Of a DNA stretch of 64,000 bases, positions 17,655 to 26,125 are shown in pieces. Each line of letters opens with the position of its first letter. Position 1 is the first letter of the stretch. Below the pieces are notes generated by a model, which was not told the DNA's origin, made no database searches, and saw nothing but the letters and a program-made list of their open reading frames with translations. The translations under genes were made by a program, and so were the position numbers. This DNA comes from an uncultured Bacteroidales bacterium (GTDB taxonomy: Bacteria; Bacteroidota; Bacteroidia; Bacteroidales; FEN-979): NCBI GenBank assembly GCA_903916595.1, contig CAIWXI010000031.1, positions 62,001 through 126,000 on the forward strand, given 5' to 3'.

Positions 17655-20075
17655 TTAAAATCCCGCCACCAGCTTCAGGTTGAACAACCTTGGGGTAAGA
17701 TAATTCGGAACTGCGTATTGTTTGCCCTGTATATCGGTGATCCACTGGTAGGAGATCGTATTATTCAGGTTAAGCAGGTTGAACACATCCAGTCCTATCC
17801 ACATGGAATTGAACACCCGGAAAGGATTTTTTGGGCCAAAGTGTGTTTTTTCTCCAATCAGTTGTTTTGAAAGACCGATGTCGACACGTCGGTAGGGAGG
17901 CATCCTGAGGGTTTGCGAAGCGGGTGGTGAATCGGGCGGACCGAAAGGCAGTCCGGTGCCATAAACCAGTGTCAGAGCCACTTTCCAGGTTGGGAATCCG
18001 GGGATGTAATCCTGAAAAAAAACAGCAAGGTTCATTCTCTGGTCGGTAGGGCGGGGGATCCAGCTTCCCTGGAAATACTCTTCCGTTTTCATGAACGAAA
18101 GGCTGGCCCAGGATTCGGCCCCTTTAACAAATTCGCCATTGATACGGAAATCGATACCGTAAGCATAGCCGTGGGCATCGTTGGTGCCGTAATACCTTAT
18201 CCGCATATTATCGATCTCATAAGGGATCAGATCCTGAATGTATTTATAATACACTTCGGTGACGAATTTGAAAGGCCGTTTCCAGAAGTTGAAATAGAGG
18301 TCTGTGCCCAACACCGCCTGATAGGAATTCTGGGCTTTAAGACCTTTTACGATTTGGCCCCCGAGATCGGTCATCTCCCTGAATGTGGGCGGTTGTGAAT
18401 ACATCCCTCCCGATAAACGGAAAACCACATCCTTGCTCCAGTGAGGTTTTAAAGATATATTGATTCTGGGGTTCAGAAGAAACTGCCCGTTATAGTCGTA
18501 ATAAATAGCCCTGAGGCCAGCCGTGAGCCCGATGTCGTTTGAGGTATTCTTGAACGTCCAGGTGTTCTGTGCAAAGGCATCCAAAGTGTTTGAACTGATG
18601 TTATTGTTGGCCCAGATCACATTGGTAAGAAAGAGTTCGCTATGGGGCGGATTGGTTGATCCCAGTGAATCGGGCGGGTGGGGGAGCGAGTAACCGGCCG
18701 AATCCTGGAGTTCCCATTCATTCATAACGTAAGTAAAAAAATCATGCTGGTATTTCAGTCCCCAAACCATCTGGCTTTTTCCTTTTTCCCAGTTCCCCCT
18801 GTGTTCCAGATTAAATATGGTGCCATTGAGATAATCCCTGGCATGATTGAGATAGGAGCCCACACCGAGAATCTCGGTAACCTGTCCGGCATCATTACTC
18901 ATGGTTTCAAGCCGGCCCAGCCAGTATTCACCCGAAATATCGAAAGTCTGGGCTTCATGAGTCTGAAATACCGAGGCGATCAGTTTCAGCCTCATGTTCT
19001 CCATGGGCTTGAAGGTCAGTGTGGCTGAGGCAAGCCAGCTCTGGTAACGGTCAAGCTCGGTCCCGTCGAAAAATATTTTAATTTTGTATGCCTCGCTGAG
19101 CGTGCCGAAGCTGGTTTCCTGGGTCTGGGGGATCAGCTTGTACGAATTATTGGTAAAGCTTCCGAATACCGAAAGTTCCCATTTTTTGCTGATATCATAG
19201 TATACCATTCCCTGAACGTCGAAGAACCTGGGCTTATAGCTCCCTTTCGTGTCGAGGGCTTTCAGAAAGTAAGAGTATGATTTATAGCGGACTCCCAGCA
19301 GATAGGACAGTTTTTTGCCTATCTTTCCTTCAAGGTGGGCGTCGGCCCCGAGCAGGCTTACGTCGAAAGAACCCGCGAATTTTGAAGGTTTCTTGTATTT
19401 GATGTCAAGTACGCTCGACATCTTGTCGCCATACTTGGCATCGAACCCTCCGGCCGAAAAGCTGATGCCCGAGACCAGGTCGGGATTCAAAAAACTCTGC
19501 CCTTCCTGCTGCCCCGAACGGACCAGGTAAGGACGGTAAATTTCAATATCGTTCACAAACACCAGATTCTCATCGTAGTTCCCACCCCTTACCGAGTATT
19601 GCGAACTGAGCTCGTTTCTGGAGGAAACGCCGGGCATCATTTTAATAAGGTCTTCCACACTGGCGTTGATGGTGGGAATGTAAGTGATCGCTTTGGGGTC
19701 GATGCGGCTGAAAGTGTTGGTCTTAAGTTGCTGATCTTTTACCTCAATGGTTGAAAGCTCGGTGGCCGCGGGTTTCAGCTGAATGCTGAGCAGTTTGTTT
19801 TCCCCGTTTTTCAAGTTGACCTTTAAGGAATCAGTCCCAAAACCAACAACAGAGAAAACAAGGACTATATTTTTACCCGATGGTATCTTTAATTCATAGG
19901 AACCGTCTTTGGATGCCGAAGTCCCGCTGGTTGTGCCTTTCACGGCTATATTGGCGAACTCCAGGGCATTCCCTTCGGCATCGTTCACGAACCCATGCAC
20001 CCTGGCTTCCTGTGCAGCAAGTGATGCATAGAAAAAGAGCAGAATACCGGTTAACAGATTCCTCAGACCCTTCAT
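17655..20075 (-). CDS. TonB-dependent outer-membrane receptor
   Basis: An 806-residue receptor with a signal peptide (MKGLRNLLTGILLFFYASLAAQ, wherein cleavage follows AAQ), a CarboxypepD_reg-like domain (about 24-105), a plug (about 120-230, with MPGVSSRNELSSQYSVRGG) and a long barrel ending in LKLVAGF with the terminal Phe typical of outer-membrane barrels. It belongs to a different subfamily from the receptor at 12872. Its ATG overlaps the stop of the upstream gene by one base (TAATG), so the two proteins are probably made together and may act together. The substrate is unknown. Confidence 0.88.
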   Translation of the reverse strand: MKGLRNLLTGILLFFYASLAAQEARVHGFVNDAEGNALEFANIAVKGTTSGTSASKDGSYELKIPSGKNIVLVFSVVGFGTDSLKVNLKNGENKLLSIQLKPAATELSTIEVKDQQLKTNTFSRIDPKAITYIPTINASVEDLIKMMPGVSSRNELSSQYSVRGGNYDENLVFVNDIEIYRPYLVRSGQQEGQSFLNPDLVSGISFSAGGFDAKYGDKMSSVLDIKYKKPSKFAGSFDVSLLGADAHLEGKIGKKLSYLLGVRYKSYSYFLKALDTKGSYKPRFFDVQGMVYYDISKKWELSVFGSFTNNSYKLIPQTQETSFGTLSEAYKIKIFFDGTELDRYQSWLASATLTFKPMENMRLKLIASVFQTHEAQTFDISGEYWLGRLETMSNDAGQVTEILGVGSYLNHARDYLNGTIFNLEHRGNWEKGKSQMVWGLKYQHDFFTYVMNEWELQDSAGYSLPHPPDSLGSTNPPHSELFLTNVIWANNNISSNTLDAFAQNTWTFKNTSNDIGLTAGLRAIYYDYNGQFLLNPRINISLKPHWSKDVVFRLSGGMYSQPPTFREMTDLGGQIVKGLKAQNSYQAVLGTDLYFNFWKRPFKFVTEVYYKYIQDLIPYEIDNMRIRYYGTNDAHGYAYGIDFRINGEFVKGAESWASLSFMKTEEYFQGSWIPRPTDQRMNLAVFFQDYIPGFPTWKVALTLVYGTGLPFGPPDSPPASQTLRMPPYRRVDIGLSKQLIGEKTHFGPKNPFRVFNSMWIGLDVFNLLNLNNTISYQWITDIQGKQYAVPNYLTPRLFNLKLVAGF

Positions 20076-20740
20076 TACTGTTGCTTAAGCCGTTCTTCCT
20101 TTTTTTTGAATTTCCCATCTTTCCAGGCTTTGATGAACTGTGCCCAGGCAAAGGGGTTAAAAATATTGAATGGTTGTTGCTGTCCGAAAGAGTAAAGTTT
20201 GGAAGTCGTATTCTCGATGTAGTTGTTGTAATTCATGCGGGCATCCATCGGATAGTCGAGAGCCGCCAGCCGAAGGTTATAAATATCCAGATTTTTCCTT
20301 GCAATTTCATAATCATCATCAGGTATCCTGGTTTCAATAAAGGCCTTTTTAAAATCCTCGAGTGTGGGCCAGGGGAAAATAATAGCAGCCGAGAGCGTTA
20401 GCGTGTCGTTGGTCATCAGCTGAATGAGTGAATATTTTTTTTGAGTGATGGTATCTGGTATGATAAAGGAAGCAGGTCTGAAGCCGATGGCTGTAAAAAG
20501 AACGGTGTCTCTCTGGTGGGCCACGAAAGAGAAGAAACCATAACTGTCGCTGGCCGTTCCGTACCTGCTGTTCTTAACCAGGACTTTCGTATAAGGTACC
20601 GGATTGAGGCTGTCGGCAGTGATAGTGATTCCCGAAAACTGCACCAGTTTCTCCTCATACTTCCTGGTTTGCGCGTAGAGATTGATCCCGCTGCATGTAA
20701 AAGCGATGGCAAACGCCAGGAAAAATGTTTTTAAAATCAT
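20075..20740 (-). CDS. exported carboxypeptidase-regulatory-like protein
   Basis: A 221-residue protein with a signal peptide (about 1-24, ending LYAQ) and one CarboxypepD_reg-like beta-sandwich (about 32-115: SGITITADSLNPVPYTKV...YGFFSFVAHQRDTVLFTAIGF). The remaining part is charged, lacks membrane segments and ends in lysine-rich FKKKEERLKQQ. Many Bacteroidota TonB receptor genes have such a companion. It is translationally coupled to the receptor downstream (TAATG). No enzymatic function is visible. Confidence 0.7.
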   Translation of the reverse strand: MILKTFFLAFAIAFTCSGINLYAQTRKYEEKLVQFSGITITADSLNPVPYTKVLVKNSRYGTASDSYGFFSFVAHQRDTVLFTAIGFRPASFIIPDTITQKKYSLIQLMTNDTLTLSAAIIFPWPTLEDFKKAFIETRIPDDDYEIARKNLDIYNLRLAALDYPMDARMNYNNYIENTTSKLYSFGQQQPFNIFNPFAWAQFIKAWKDGKFKKKEERLKQQ

Positions 20741-20820
20741 GCGCAGGTAAGAGATTCGGGCGTTAAATATAACGAGGTTTCTGTAAATTTATTTGAGGGA
20801 AGAGGCGATTGAATGAAAAG

Positions 20821-20855
20821 AAAAAAGGCTGCCGCATGAGATACGTGGCAGCCTT
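20821..20855 (-). terminator. rho-independent terminator of rpmB
   Basis: On the minus strand the stem AAGGCTGCC / GGCAGCCTT has a 13-base loop and is followed by a T-rich tail. It lies about 20 bases after the rpmB stop. Confidence 0.85.
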
Positions 20856-20874
20856 CTATAAGACTTTAAAATAC

Positions 20875-21114
20875 TTATTTAGTCAAGTATCCTTTTTCTC
20901 TTGCTTTTTTTAAGGAGGCAGAAATGCCATTTTTATTAATATGCCTGATGCCTTCAGCAGAAACCCTGAGGATAATTTCCTTGTTTTCTTCAGGAATAAA
21001 AAACTTTTTAGTCTGAAGATTCGGGCTGAAAACCCGTTTTGTTTTGTGGTTCGAGTGCGATACTTTATTGCCTCTGATTGCGCCTTTTCCCGTTATTTCA
21101 CAAATTCTTGCCAT
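20875..21114 (-). CDS. rpmB: 50S ribosomal protein L28
   Basis: A 79-residue L28 with the standard start [27 protein letters not shown] and the C-terminal helix [17 protein letters not shown]. It lacks zinc-binding cysteine pairs. In many Bacteroidota rpmG follows; here a terminator follows instead, so the gene is monocistronic with its own promoter at 21150-21179. Confidence 0.95.
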   Translation of the reverse strand: MARICEITGKGAIRGNKVSHSNHKTKRVFSPNLQTKKFFIPEENKEIILRVSAEGIRHINKNGISASLKKAREKGYLTK

Positions 21115-21149
21115 GGCCTGATTGATATAATGATTTTCGAATGGGAGTG

Positions 21150-21179
21150 CAAAGGTAGGGAATCATTTTGAAATAGCAA
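21150..21179 (-). promoter_or_regulatory. rpmB promoter, TTG-N19-TACCTTTG
   Basis: On the minus strand TTG (21179-21177), 19 bases, TACCTTTG (21157-21150), 36 bases ahead of the rpmB ATG. Both boxes match the Bacteroidota consensus. Confidence 0.65.
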
Positions 21180-21200
21180 AAGGTTTTAGTATAGAATTTA

Positions 21201-21228
21201 CGATTTACGAATTACGATTTACGATTGA
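21201..21228. repeat. heptad array CGATTTA, 4 copies
   Basis: Four 7-base units, one variant CGAATTA, between rpmB and cinA. Same core as at 1211. Confidence 0.8.
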
Positions 21229-21232
21229 CAAA

Positions 21233-21267
21233 GACATCTGACATCTGATATCTGTCATCCGCAGTCT
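21233..21267. repeat. heptad array GACATCT-like, 5 copies
   Basis: Units GACATCT, GACATCT, GATATCT, GTCATCC, GCAGTCT. The last two overlap the 3' end and TGA stop of cinA (21255-21257). Confidence 0.75.
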
Positions 21268-22583
21268 GTCAGAAGGTTTTTCCTGAGCAGATTCAGCGCC
21301 TGAAGTGAGGCTCTGCGGATATTTCTTTCCCGGCTGTCGCCAAACAGATATTTTTCGGAGAAAACTTCATCGGGGGTGGCAATTGCGATCCAGACCGTGC
21401 CTACAGGCTTTTCTTCGGTACCGCCGTCGGGCCCTGCAATTCCCGATACAGCGATCACGTAATCAACGTTTAGATTAGTCTGTGCGCCGATAGCCATTTC
21501 GATCACGACTTCGGAGCTTACTGCTCCAAATTCCTGCAAGGTTTCGGGCATGATGCTGAGCATCTGCTCCTTAACCGCATTGTCGTACGCGATAATGCTC
21601 CCTTTGTAATAAGCGGAACTCCCGGGAACACTGGTCAGAAGGTGAGCGATATACCCGCCGGTACAGCTTTCAGCAGTGCCCAGCGTGGCATTTTTTTCTT
21701 TGAGAAGTCTCCCCACGATAGCTTCAATTTGGTCATCATCTGCCCCGAAAATATAATCAGGAATTAATACAGATAATTTTTCGGCTTCTTTTTCTACCTG
21801 ACTGCGGATGGCATTCTCCTCATCGCCGGTTCCGCTCAATCGCAGGCGTACCATACCTGGCTGGGGGAGGTAAGCCAGTTTAATGAACGACGGAAGGTTG
21901 TTTTCCCATTCTTCAATCATTGAAGCCAGGAAGGATTCCCCGATACCCTGGGTAAGAATGGTCTTATGGTATATTGATTTCGGATGAAATCTCGTTTTCA
22001 GTTCAGGGATGATATACTCATTCATCATCGCCTTCATCTCGAAAGGGACGCCGGGCATGGAAACATAGATTACCTGGTGCATCCCGGATCCTGGATCTTG
22101 CATCCTGGATCTTGCCTCCTGGATGCAAGATGCGGGATGCAGGATGCGGGACGGGCAGGATTTTTCGAACCACATTCCCCTGGCTGTTCCAAGCTTATTG
22201 GGAATGCTTATACAGTCCTCGGGCAAATACGCCTGCTGCCGGTTCAGTTCGGTGACCTGGTACCCCCGGCGGGCAAAAATAGCTTCCACGTCCTTATATG
22301 CTTCCTCATTAAATACCAGCCTGGTACCGAAAAAATCGCACAAAGTGGTCTTGGTGATGTCGTCTCTGGTAGGGCCTATTCCTCCCGAAATCAGCACGAC
22401 TTCACAGCGCTCACTTGCTTTCCACAAGGCATCGAGAATATGTTCACGGGTATCGCCTATGATGGTGAACTGGTTCACGCTGAAGCCTGCGAGACTAAGC
22501 TGTTCGCCCATCCAGGAGGCATTGGTGTTGACAACCTGCCCTATAAGCAGCTCGTCGCCTATATTGATGATCTCAATGTTCAT
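21255..22583 (-). CDS. cinA: CinA family protein (nicotinamide-nucleotide amidohydrolase), with repeat-derived insert
   Basis: A 442-residue two-domain CinA. Residues 1-180 form the MoCF_biosynth/COG1058 domain (IGDELLIGQVVNTNASW, SGGIGPTRDD). The C-terminal part (about 285-440) is the PncC domain (TAESCTGGYIAHLLTSVPGSS, AVSGIAGPDGG). It hydrolyses NMN and ADP-ribose in pyridine nucleotide salvage. Residues about 142-170, between GMWFE and VIYVSMPGVPF, are extra: relatives have only a few residues there. The insert is encoded by the heptad array 22080-22149 and is rich in Ser, Met, Pro and Cys. The frame stays open, so the protein may be functional. The stop also lies in a heptad repeat. Confidence 0.9.
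   Translation of the reverse strand: MNIEIINIGDELLIGQVVNTNASWMGEQLSLAGFSVNQFTIIGDTREHILDALWKASERCEVVLISGGIGPTRDDITKTTLCDFFGTRLVFNEEAYKDVEAIFARRGYQVTELNRQQAYLPEDCISIPNKLGTARGMWFEKSCPSRILHPASCIQEARSRMQDPGSGMHQVIYVSMPGVPFEMKAMMNEYIIPELKTRFHPKSIYHKTILTQGIGESFLASMIEEWENNLPSFIKLAYLPQPGMVRLRLSGTGDEENAIRSQVEKEAEKLSVLIPDYIFGADDDQIEAIVGRLLKEKNATLGTAESCTGGYIAHLLTSVPGSSAYYKGSIIAYDNAVKEQMLSIMPETLQEFGAVSSEVVIEMAIGAQTNLNVDYVIAVSGIAGPDGGTEEKPVGTVWIAIATPDEVFSEKYLFGDSRERNIRRASLQALNLLRKNLLTDCG
22080..22149. repeat. heptad array inside cinA, 10 copies
   Basis: Ten contiguous 7-base units, GATCCTG/GATCTTG/CATCCTG in the first half and GATGCAA/GATGCGG/GATGCAG in the second. The halves are roughly reverse-complementary. 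It is translated in frame within CinA. Confidence 0.9.
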
Positions 22584-22689
22584 TCAACAAAGATTAGGAA
22601 TAATTTCGGAAAAGAAAAATCCGGAATATTATTTACTTTTGAACAAACAATAATGATCACAAATAATTTAGAAAATCAGAATTGCGACA

Positions 22690-23985
22690 ATGAAAATGAA
22701 ACCAAGGCTCCTGCCAGTCTTAATGACGGCTTTATTATTCATCCTTTCCTGCAATTGCCAGCAAAAAGGATCTTTAACATCTAATCCATTAGACAGGTTA
22801 AACTGGTCTGAAAAGAACTATAATGCACTGAACCAATTGATTGTTGATTATGGAACCGGCGGCAAATACTATGATAAAAACAAGGCTCCTTATGCCGTAT
22901 TTGACTGGGATCAGACCTGTGCCCATTTCGATGTGGAAGAGGCGCTGATGCGTTTCCAGATGTTCAACCTCAGGTATAAGATGACCAAAGACCAATTCAG
23001 AGGATTGCTCAAAGACGATTTTAACGGGGTGATAACATTGAATGCCGGGTATAAAAACATAAGGCTTGCTGATATCAACCAGGATCTGGCTGATGATTAC
23101 AGTTTTATTTATGATAATTATTCGGGGATGGCCGGTAAGAAAAACATTGAAGAAATGCGCCAGACGCCACAGTATAAAGATTTCATTGCCAGACTGTTGT
23201 TTTTACTCGACGGGTACTCTGCTACTACCGGGATAGGTGATGAATATGCTCTCGTTTGGGTTATCTGCCTGTTTACCGGGTATACTCCCTCTGAAATGAA
23301 GGATATGGCCGGGGAAGCTGTTTCCTGTGAGCTGGCCAACCGCATTGGAATGGAAACCCTTCAGTCGCCCCCGGGTCTGAAAACAAGGTCGGGCATCGTA
23401 AGCTGTTCGCACAGGACCGGGCTTCGCGTGATACCTGAGATTCAGGACCTGTTCTCGGCCCTGAAGAGGAATGGCATCGATGTGTTCATTGTCTCGGCAA
23501 GCTATAAACCGGTTGTGGAAGCTTTTTCGGGAGTAGGCGCATACGGCTACAATCTGCAGGCCGACCATGTGATTGCGATGGACCTTGAGACCGGAAGCGA
23601 CGGGAAGATCATCCCCGAATACAAAAAGGGATGGGTTCAAACCTATAAACACGGCAAGGTCGAAGCCATCAACCGCAGGATAAAGTCAGAGTTGGGTATG
23701 AACCGGGATCCGCTGATGACGGCCGGCGACAGTGAAGGCGATTATGCCATGTTTACCGAATTTCCTGATACGAAACTCAGCCTGATCTGGAACAGGCTGA
23801 AGGGAGGCGATCTCGGCAGACTTTGTAAACAGGCGGTTGATGAAATGAACGAGCCCATGCCAAGATACATTTTGCAGGGCCGGAACGAAAATACAGGACT
23901 GGCAATACCCTGCTCCGAATCTATTCTTCTCGGGACCAGGGAGCCGCAACTATTAGCAAAACAGGAAGGGATTGGAATATTTTAA
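22690..23985 (+). CDS. HAD-superfamily phosphatase, predicted lipoprotein
   Basis: A 431-residue protein with a lipoprotein signal (lipobox ILSC, Cys21). The HAD motifs are present: motif I FDWDQTC (about 76-82), motif II VSASYK (about 265) and motif IV GDSEGDYAMF (about 345). The spacing resembles phosphoserine-phosphatase-like HAD enzymes with a large cap domain (about 95-250). As a lipoprotein it would work in the periplasm or on a membrane surface on an unknown phosphomonoester. HAD enzymes in the periplasm are uncommon but known. It is divergent from cinA and convergent with the next ATPase gene, 13 bases away. Confidence 0.78.
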   Translation: MKMKPRLLPVLMTALLFILSCNCQQKGSLTSNPLDRLNWSEKNYNALNQLIVDYGTGGKYYDKNKAPYAVFDWDQTCAHFDVEEALMRFQMFNLRYKMTKDQFRGLLKDDFNGVITLNAGYKNIRLADINQDLADDYSFIYDNYSGMAGKKNIEEMRQTPQYKDFIARLLFLLDGYSATTGIGDEYALVWVICLFTGYTPSEMKDMAGEAVSCELANRIGMETLQSPPGLKTRSGIVSCSHRTGLRVIPEIQDLFSALKRNGIDVFIVSASYKPVVEAFSGVGAYGYNLQADHVIAMDLETGSDGKIIPEYKKGWVQTYKHGKVEAINRRIKSELGMNRDPLMTAGDSEGDYAMFTEFPDTKLSLIWNRLKGGDLGRLCKQAVDEMNEPMPRYILQGRNENTGLAIPCSESILLGTREPQLLAKQEGIGIF

Positions 23986-23998
23986 GCAGTGGCAATCG

Positions 23999-25192
23999 TT
24001 AGTATAAAAAACCGAATAACCAGAGAGGAATTTTATTTTGAATTCCAACCTCTAAATCGTCAGCAATAATAAATCCATCTGGTTTTCCTGCAATTTGTCG
24101 CCGGGTCTTTCCTTTCCCTCCAATCTCAAATAAATATTGTTCGTCCACAATAAAATCGCCTTTTACCGCTAATTCCACCCTGTGTAGAACCTTGAGCTGA
24201 TTTACAAAAAAACATTCTCTCAGATTGCCACGGTCGGCACTGTTCGCCGAAAGTACATAAATAATATTAGGATGGTTCAAGAGAATTTTTCCGGGTTTTG
24301 TAAGCTTGCCATAAAAACTTCCCGAAGCATTAAGGGAGATAGTTATTTCAGCTTGTTCAAGCAGGCCAAGATATTGAAGTAAAGTGTTTCTGTTCAGCTC
24401 GACGGCCTCCGCAAGTTTTGTTATGTTGGGTTGATACGGAACGTTTGCCGCTATGTATTGCAACGCCCTTCTCATTTTCTGAATGTTTCTGAAATCAATG
24501 TTGAACACTGAAGGAATTTCCTGTTCCAGGATGTAATTGATTGCCGCCTGTAATTTTAAGGGGTAGGTCGTCCTGGACTGAAGGAAATACGGGTAATAGC
24601 CGTGTTTCAGGTATTCAGGGAAAAGATTATATGGTCTTATCTCCATGAGAATTGAACGGGCTATAGAGATATGTTCCGTTAAAATTTCAGAAAGTGAGAA
24701 AACAGGCAGTTTTTTCCCGCTGACGATTTCTATATATTCTCTGAATGACAATCCATGCATATGATATATTACTGCCCTTCGGCTTAAATCAACACCCTTA
24801 TCCATGATTTTCAAAACGGAAGAGCCTGAAAAAATCACCTGTAGTTTTGGAAACAAGTCGTAGATGTTTTTAATTTCTGCTGCCCAGTTTGAATATTTAT
24901 GGATCTCATCAATAATTAAAGTTTCTCCTCCTTGCCTGATAAATTCCTTTGCAAGCGATAGTATGGAAGGATATGGGTTTGAAAGGTCATCAATACTAAG
25001 GTATAAACATGATTTGTCTGAACGTTTCGACTCTGAAAGGTGTTGTAAAAGACAAGTTGTTTTCCCGACACCTTTTGCTCCCGTTAAACCGATCAACCTT
25101 TCATTCCATTCAATAGTGTCGAGTATTGATCGCCGAAATGAAAAATCAGTAGATGCAATTAATTGATTTTGATAATTATATAAAGCATTCAT
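23999..25192 (-). CDS. AAA ATPase with DUF4143-type C-terminus
   Basis: A 397-residue protein of the AAA_14/DUF4143 group. Walker A GAKGVGKTT lies near 39-47, Walker B TLIIDEIHKY near 91-100 and a sensor-like VIFSGSS near 119. A winged-helix-like part follows (NITKLAEAVELNRNTLLQYLGLLEQAEI, about 265-292), and the C-terminus has a nuclease-like VELAVKGDFIVDEQYLFEIGG...RRQIAGKPDGF region. The cellular role of this family is not established; members are frequent and often isolated in Bacteroidota. It is monocistronic with its own -7 element. A second member is at 29057. Confidence 0.8.
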   Translation of the reverse strand: MNALYNYQNQLIASTDFSFRRSILDTIEWNERLIGLTGAKGVGKTTCLLQHLSESKRSDKSCLYLSIDDLSNPYPSILSLAKEFIRQGGETLIIDEIHKYSNWAAEIKNIYDLFPKLQVIFSGSSVLKIMDKGVDLSRRAVIYHMHGLSFREYIEIVSGKKLPVFSLSEILTEHISIARSILMEIRPYNLFPEYLKHGYYPYFLQSRTTYPLKLQAAINYILEQEIPSVFNIDFRNIQKMRRALQYIAANVPYQPNITKLAEAVELNRNTLLQYLGLLEQAEITISLNASGSFYGKLTKPGKILLNHPNIIYVLSANSADRGNLRECFFVNQLKVLHRVELAVKGDFIVDEQYLFEIGGKGKTRRQIAGKPDGFIIADDLEVGIQNKIPLWLFGFLY

Positions 25193-25214
25193 TCAGATTG
25201 CTTATTAGGTTAAG

Positions 25215-25222
25215 CAAAAATA
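25215..25222 (-). promoter_or_regulatory. -7 element TATTTTTG for the ATPase gene
   Basis: Matches the consensus on the minus strand, 22 bases before the ATG at 25192. The nearest TTG is 25 bases upstream, too far for a good -33. Confidence 0.35.
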
Positions 25223-25324
25223 ACAAAAAAATGTTAATTGTAATAAGCAAAGATGTTTTTTTCTTCGAAAATTTCGGAAGAAAAATTCAATAAGCATAAA
25301 TCACGGTCGGGGACAACGAATTCC

Positions 25325-25909
25325 TTACAGTATTGTGACAAGCGTTTTCCCCAGTATCCTGAAATAATTGCAGAGGCTGGGATAATTGATAAACTTCATG
25401 TTGAGTTCGATTTTGGCGGGCATGATGGTTTCGATATAGTCCTTCTCGGGTTGGGATGATTTTCCAAGTATTTCGTTTTCGTTGATATATTCAAGGGAGG
25501 CATAATCGGTGATGCCGGGCTTCACGTTCAGAACCCGTCTCTGTTCGGGAGTGTACATATTGACATACTTCCTGATCTCGGGCCTGGGGCCCACCAGGCT
25601 CATCTCGCCTTTTAAAACGTTGATCAACTGCGGAAGTTCATCAAGCTTGAACTTTCTCAGGTAATAGCCGACCCTGGTTATACGGCTGTCGCGGCTGCCG
25701 ATGGTCAGGCCGATCTTCTTATCGCTGTTGGTGCGCATGGAACGGAACTTCAGCAATCTGAAATCCTTATCGCCCCTGCCCACGCGGACCTGCGAATAAA
25801 ATACCCCACCCCGGGAATCCAGGGATATGATGATTGCAACCACAATAAATAAGGGAAGGCACAGCAGCAATCCGCAAACAGAAAAAAGTATATCGAAGAA
25901 TCGGATCAT
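25325..25909 (-). CDS. undecaprenyl-phosphate sugar-phosphate transferase (bacterial sugar transferase)
   Basis: A 194-residue member of the small, monotopic PglC-like class. It has a reentrant N-terminal hydrophobic segment (FFDILFSVCGLLLCLPLFIVVAIII), then KFRSMRTN (about 54), LRKFKLDELPQLINVLKGEMSLVGPRPE (about 83-110) and KPGITDYASL. These hold the catalytic Asp-Glu pair that transfers a sugar phosphate to undecaprenyl phosphate, the first step in making a lipid-linked glycan. It is not next to other glycan genes; a DegT aminotransferase lies 1.8 kb away on the same strand, which could supply the amino sugar. Confidence 0.88.
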   Translation of the reverse strand: MIRFFDILFSVCGLLLCLPLFIVVAIIISLDSRGGVFYSQVRVGRGDKDFRLLKFRSMRTNSDKKIGLTIGSRDSRITRVGYYLRKFKLDELPQLINVLKGEMSLVGPRPEIRKYVNMYTPEQRRVLNVKPGITDYASLEYINENEILGKSSQPEKDYIETIMPAKIELNMKFINYPSLCNYFRILGKTLVTIL

Positions 25910-25916
25910 ATGTTAA

Positions 25917-25944
25917 GTAGCGAAGTAGCGAAGTAGCGAAGTAG
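25917..25944. repeat. octad array GTAGCGAA, 3.5 copies
   Basis: Period 8, in the leader of the sugar transferase gene. The same octad recurs at 51960-52023. Confidence 0.88.
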
Positions 25945-26029
25945 TGTTCGGCGAAGCCGTAATGAACACCATAGAAATAAACAATTCGTGAATAAATTCA
26001 AAATTATTCACGAAATTACATGATAATTG

Positions 26030-26050
26030 GATATCAGATGGCAGATGGCG
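26030..26050. repeat. GAT-anchored heptads, 3 copies
   Basis: GATATCA, GATGGCA, GATGGCG. The 20-mer GATATCAGATGGCAGATGGC also occurs, reversed, in the array at 60474. Confidence 0.7.
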
Positions 26051-26058
26051 GAATTTTG

Positions 26059-26066
26059 TATCTTTG
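26059..26066 (+). promoter_or_regulatory. -7 element TATCTTTG upstream of xseA
   Basis: Consensus match 60 bases before the TTG start of xseA. No TTG lies at the proper -33 distance. Confidence 0.4.
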
Positions 26067-26125
26067 AATTTGCAGTCAGAACCTATTTGTAAATTGATAA
26101 TCAGGCTTACTCTGGTCATAATACA

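Noticed and set aside
25254..25287. Terminator for the sugar transferase gene
   Set aside because: The palindrome around CTTCGAAAATTTCGGAAG is followed by A residues on the minus strand, not T, so it does not fit a rho-independent terminator.
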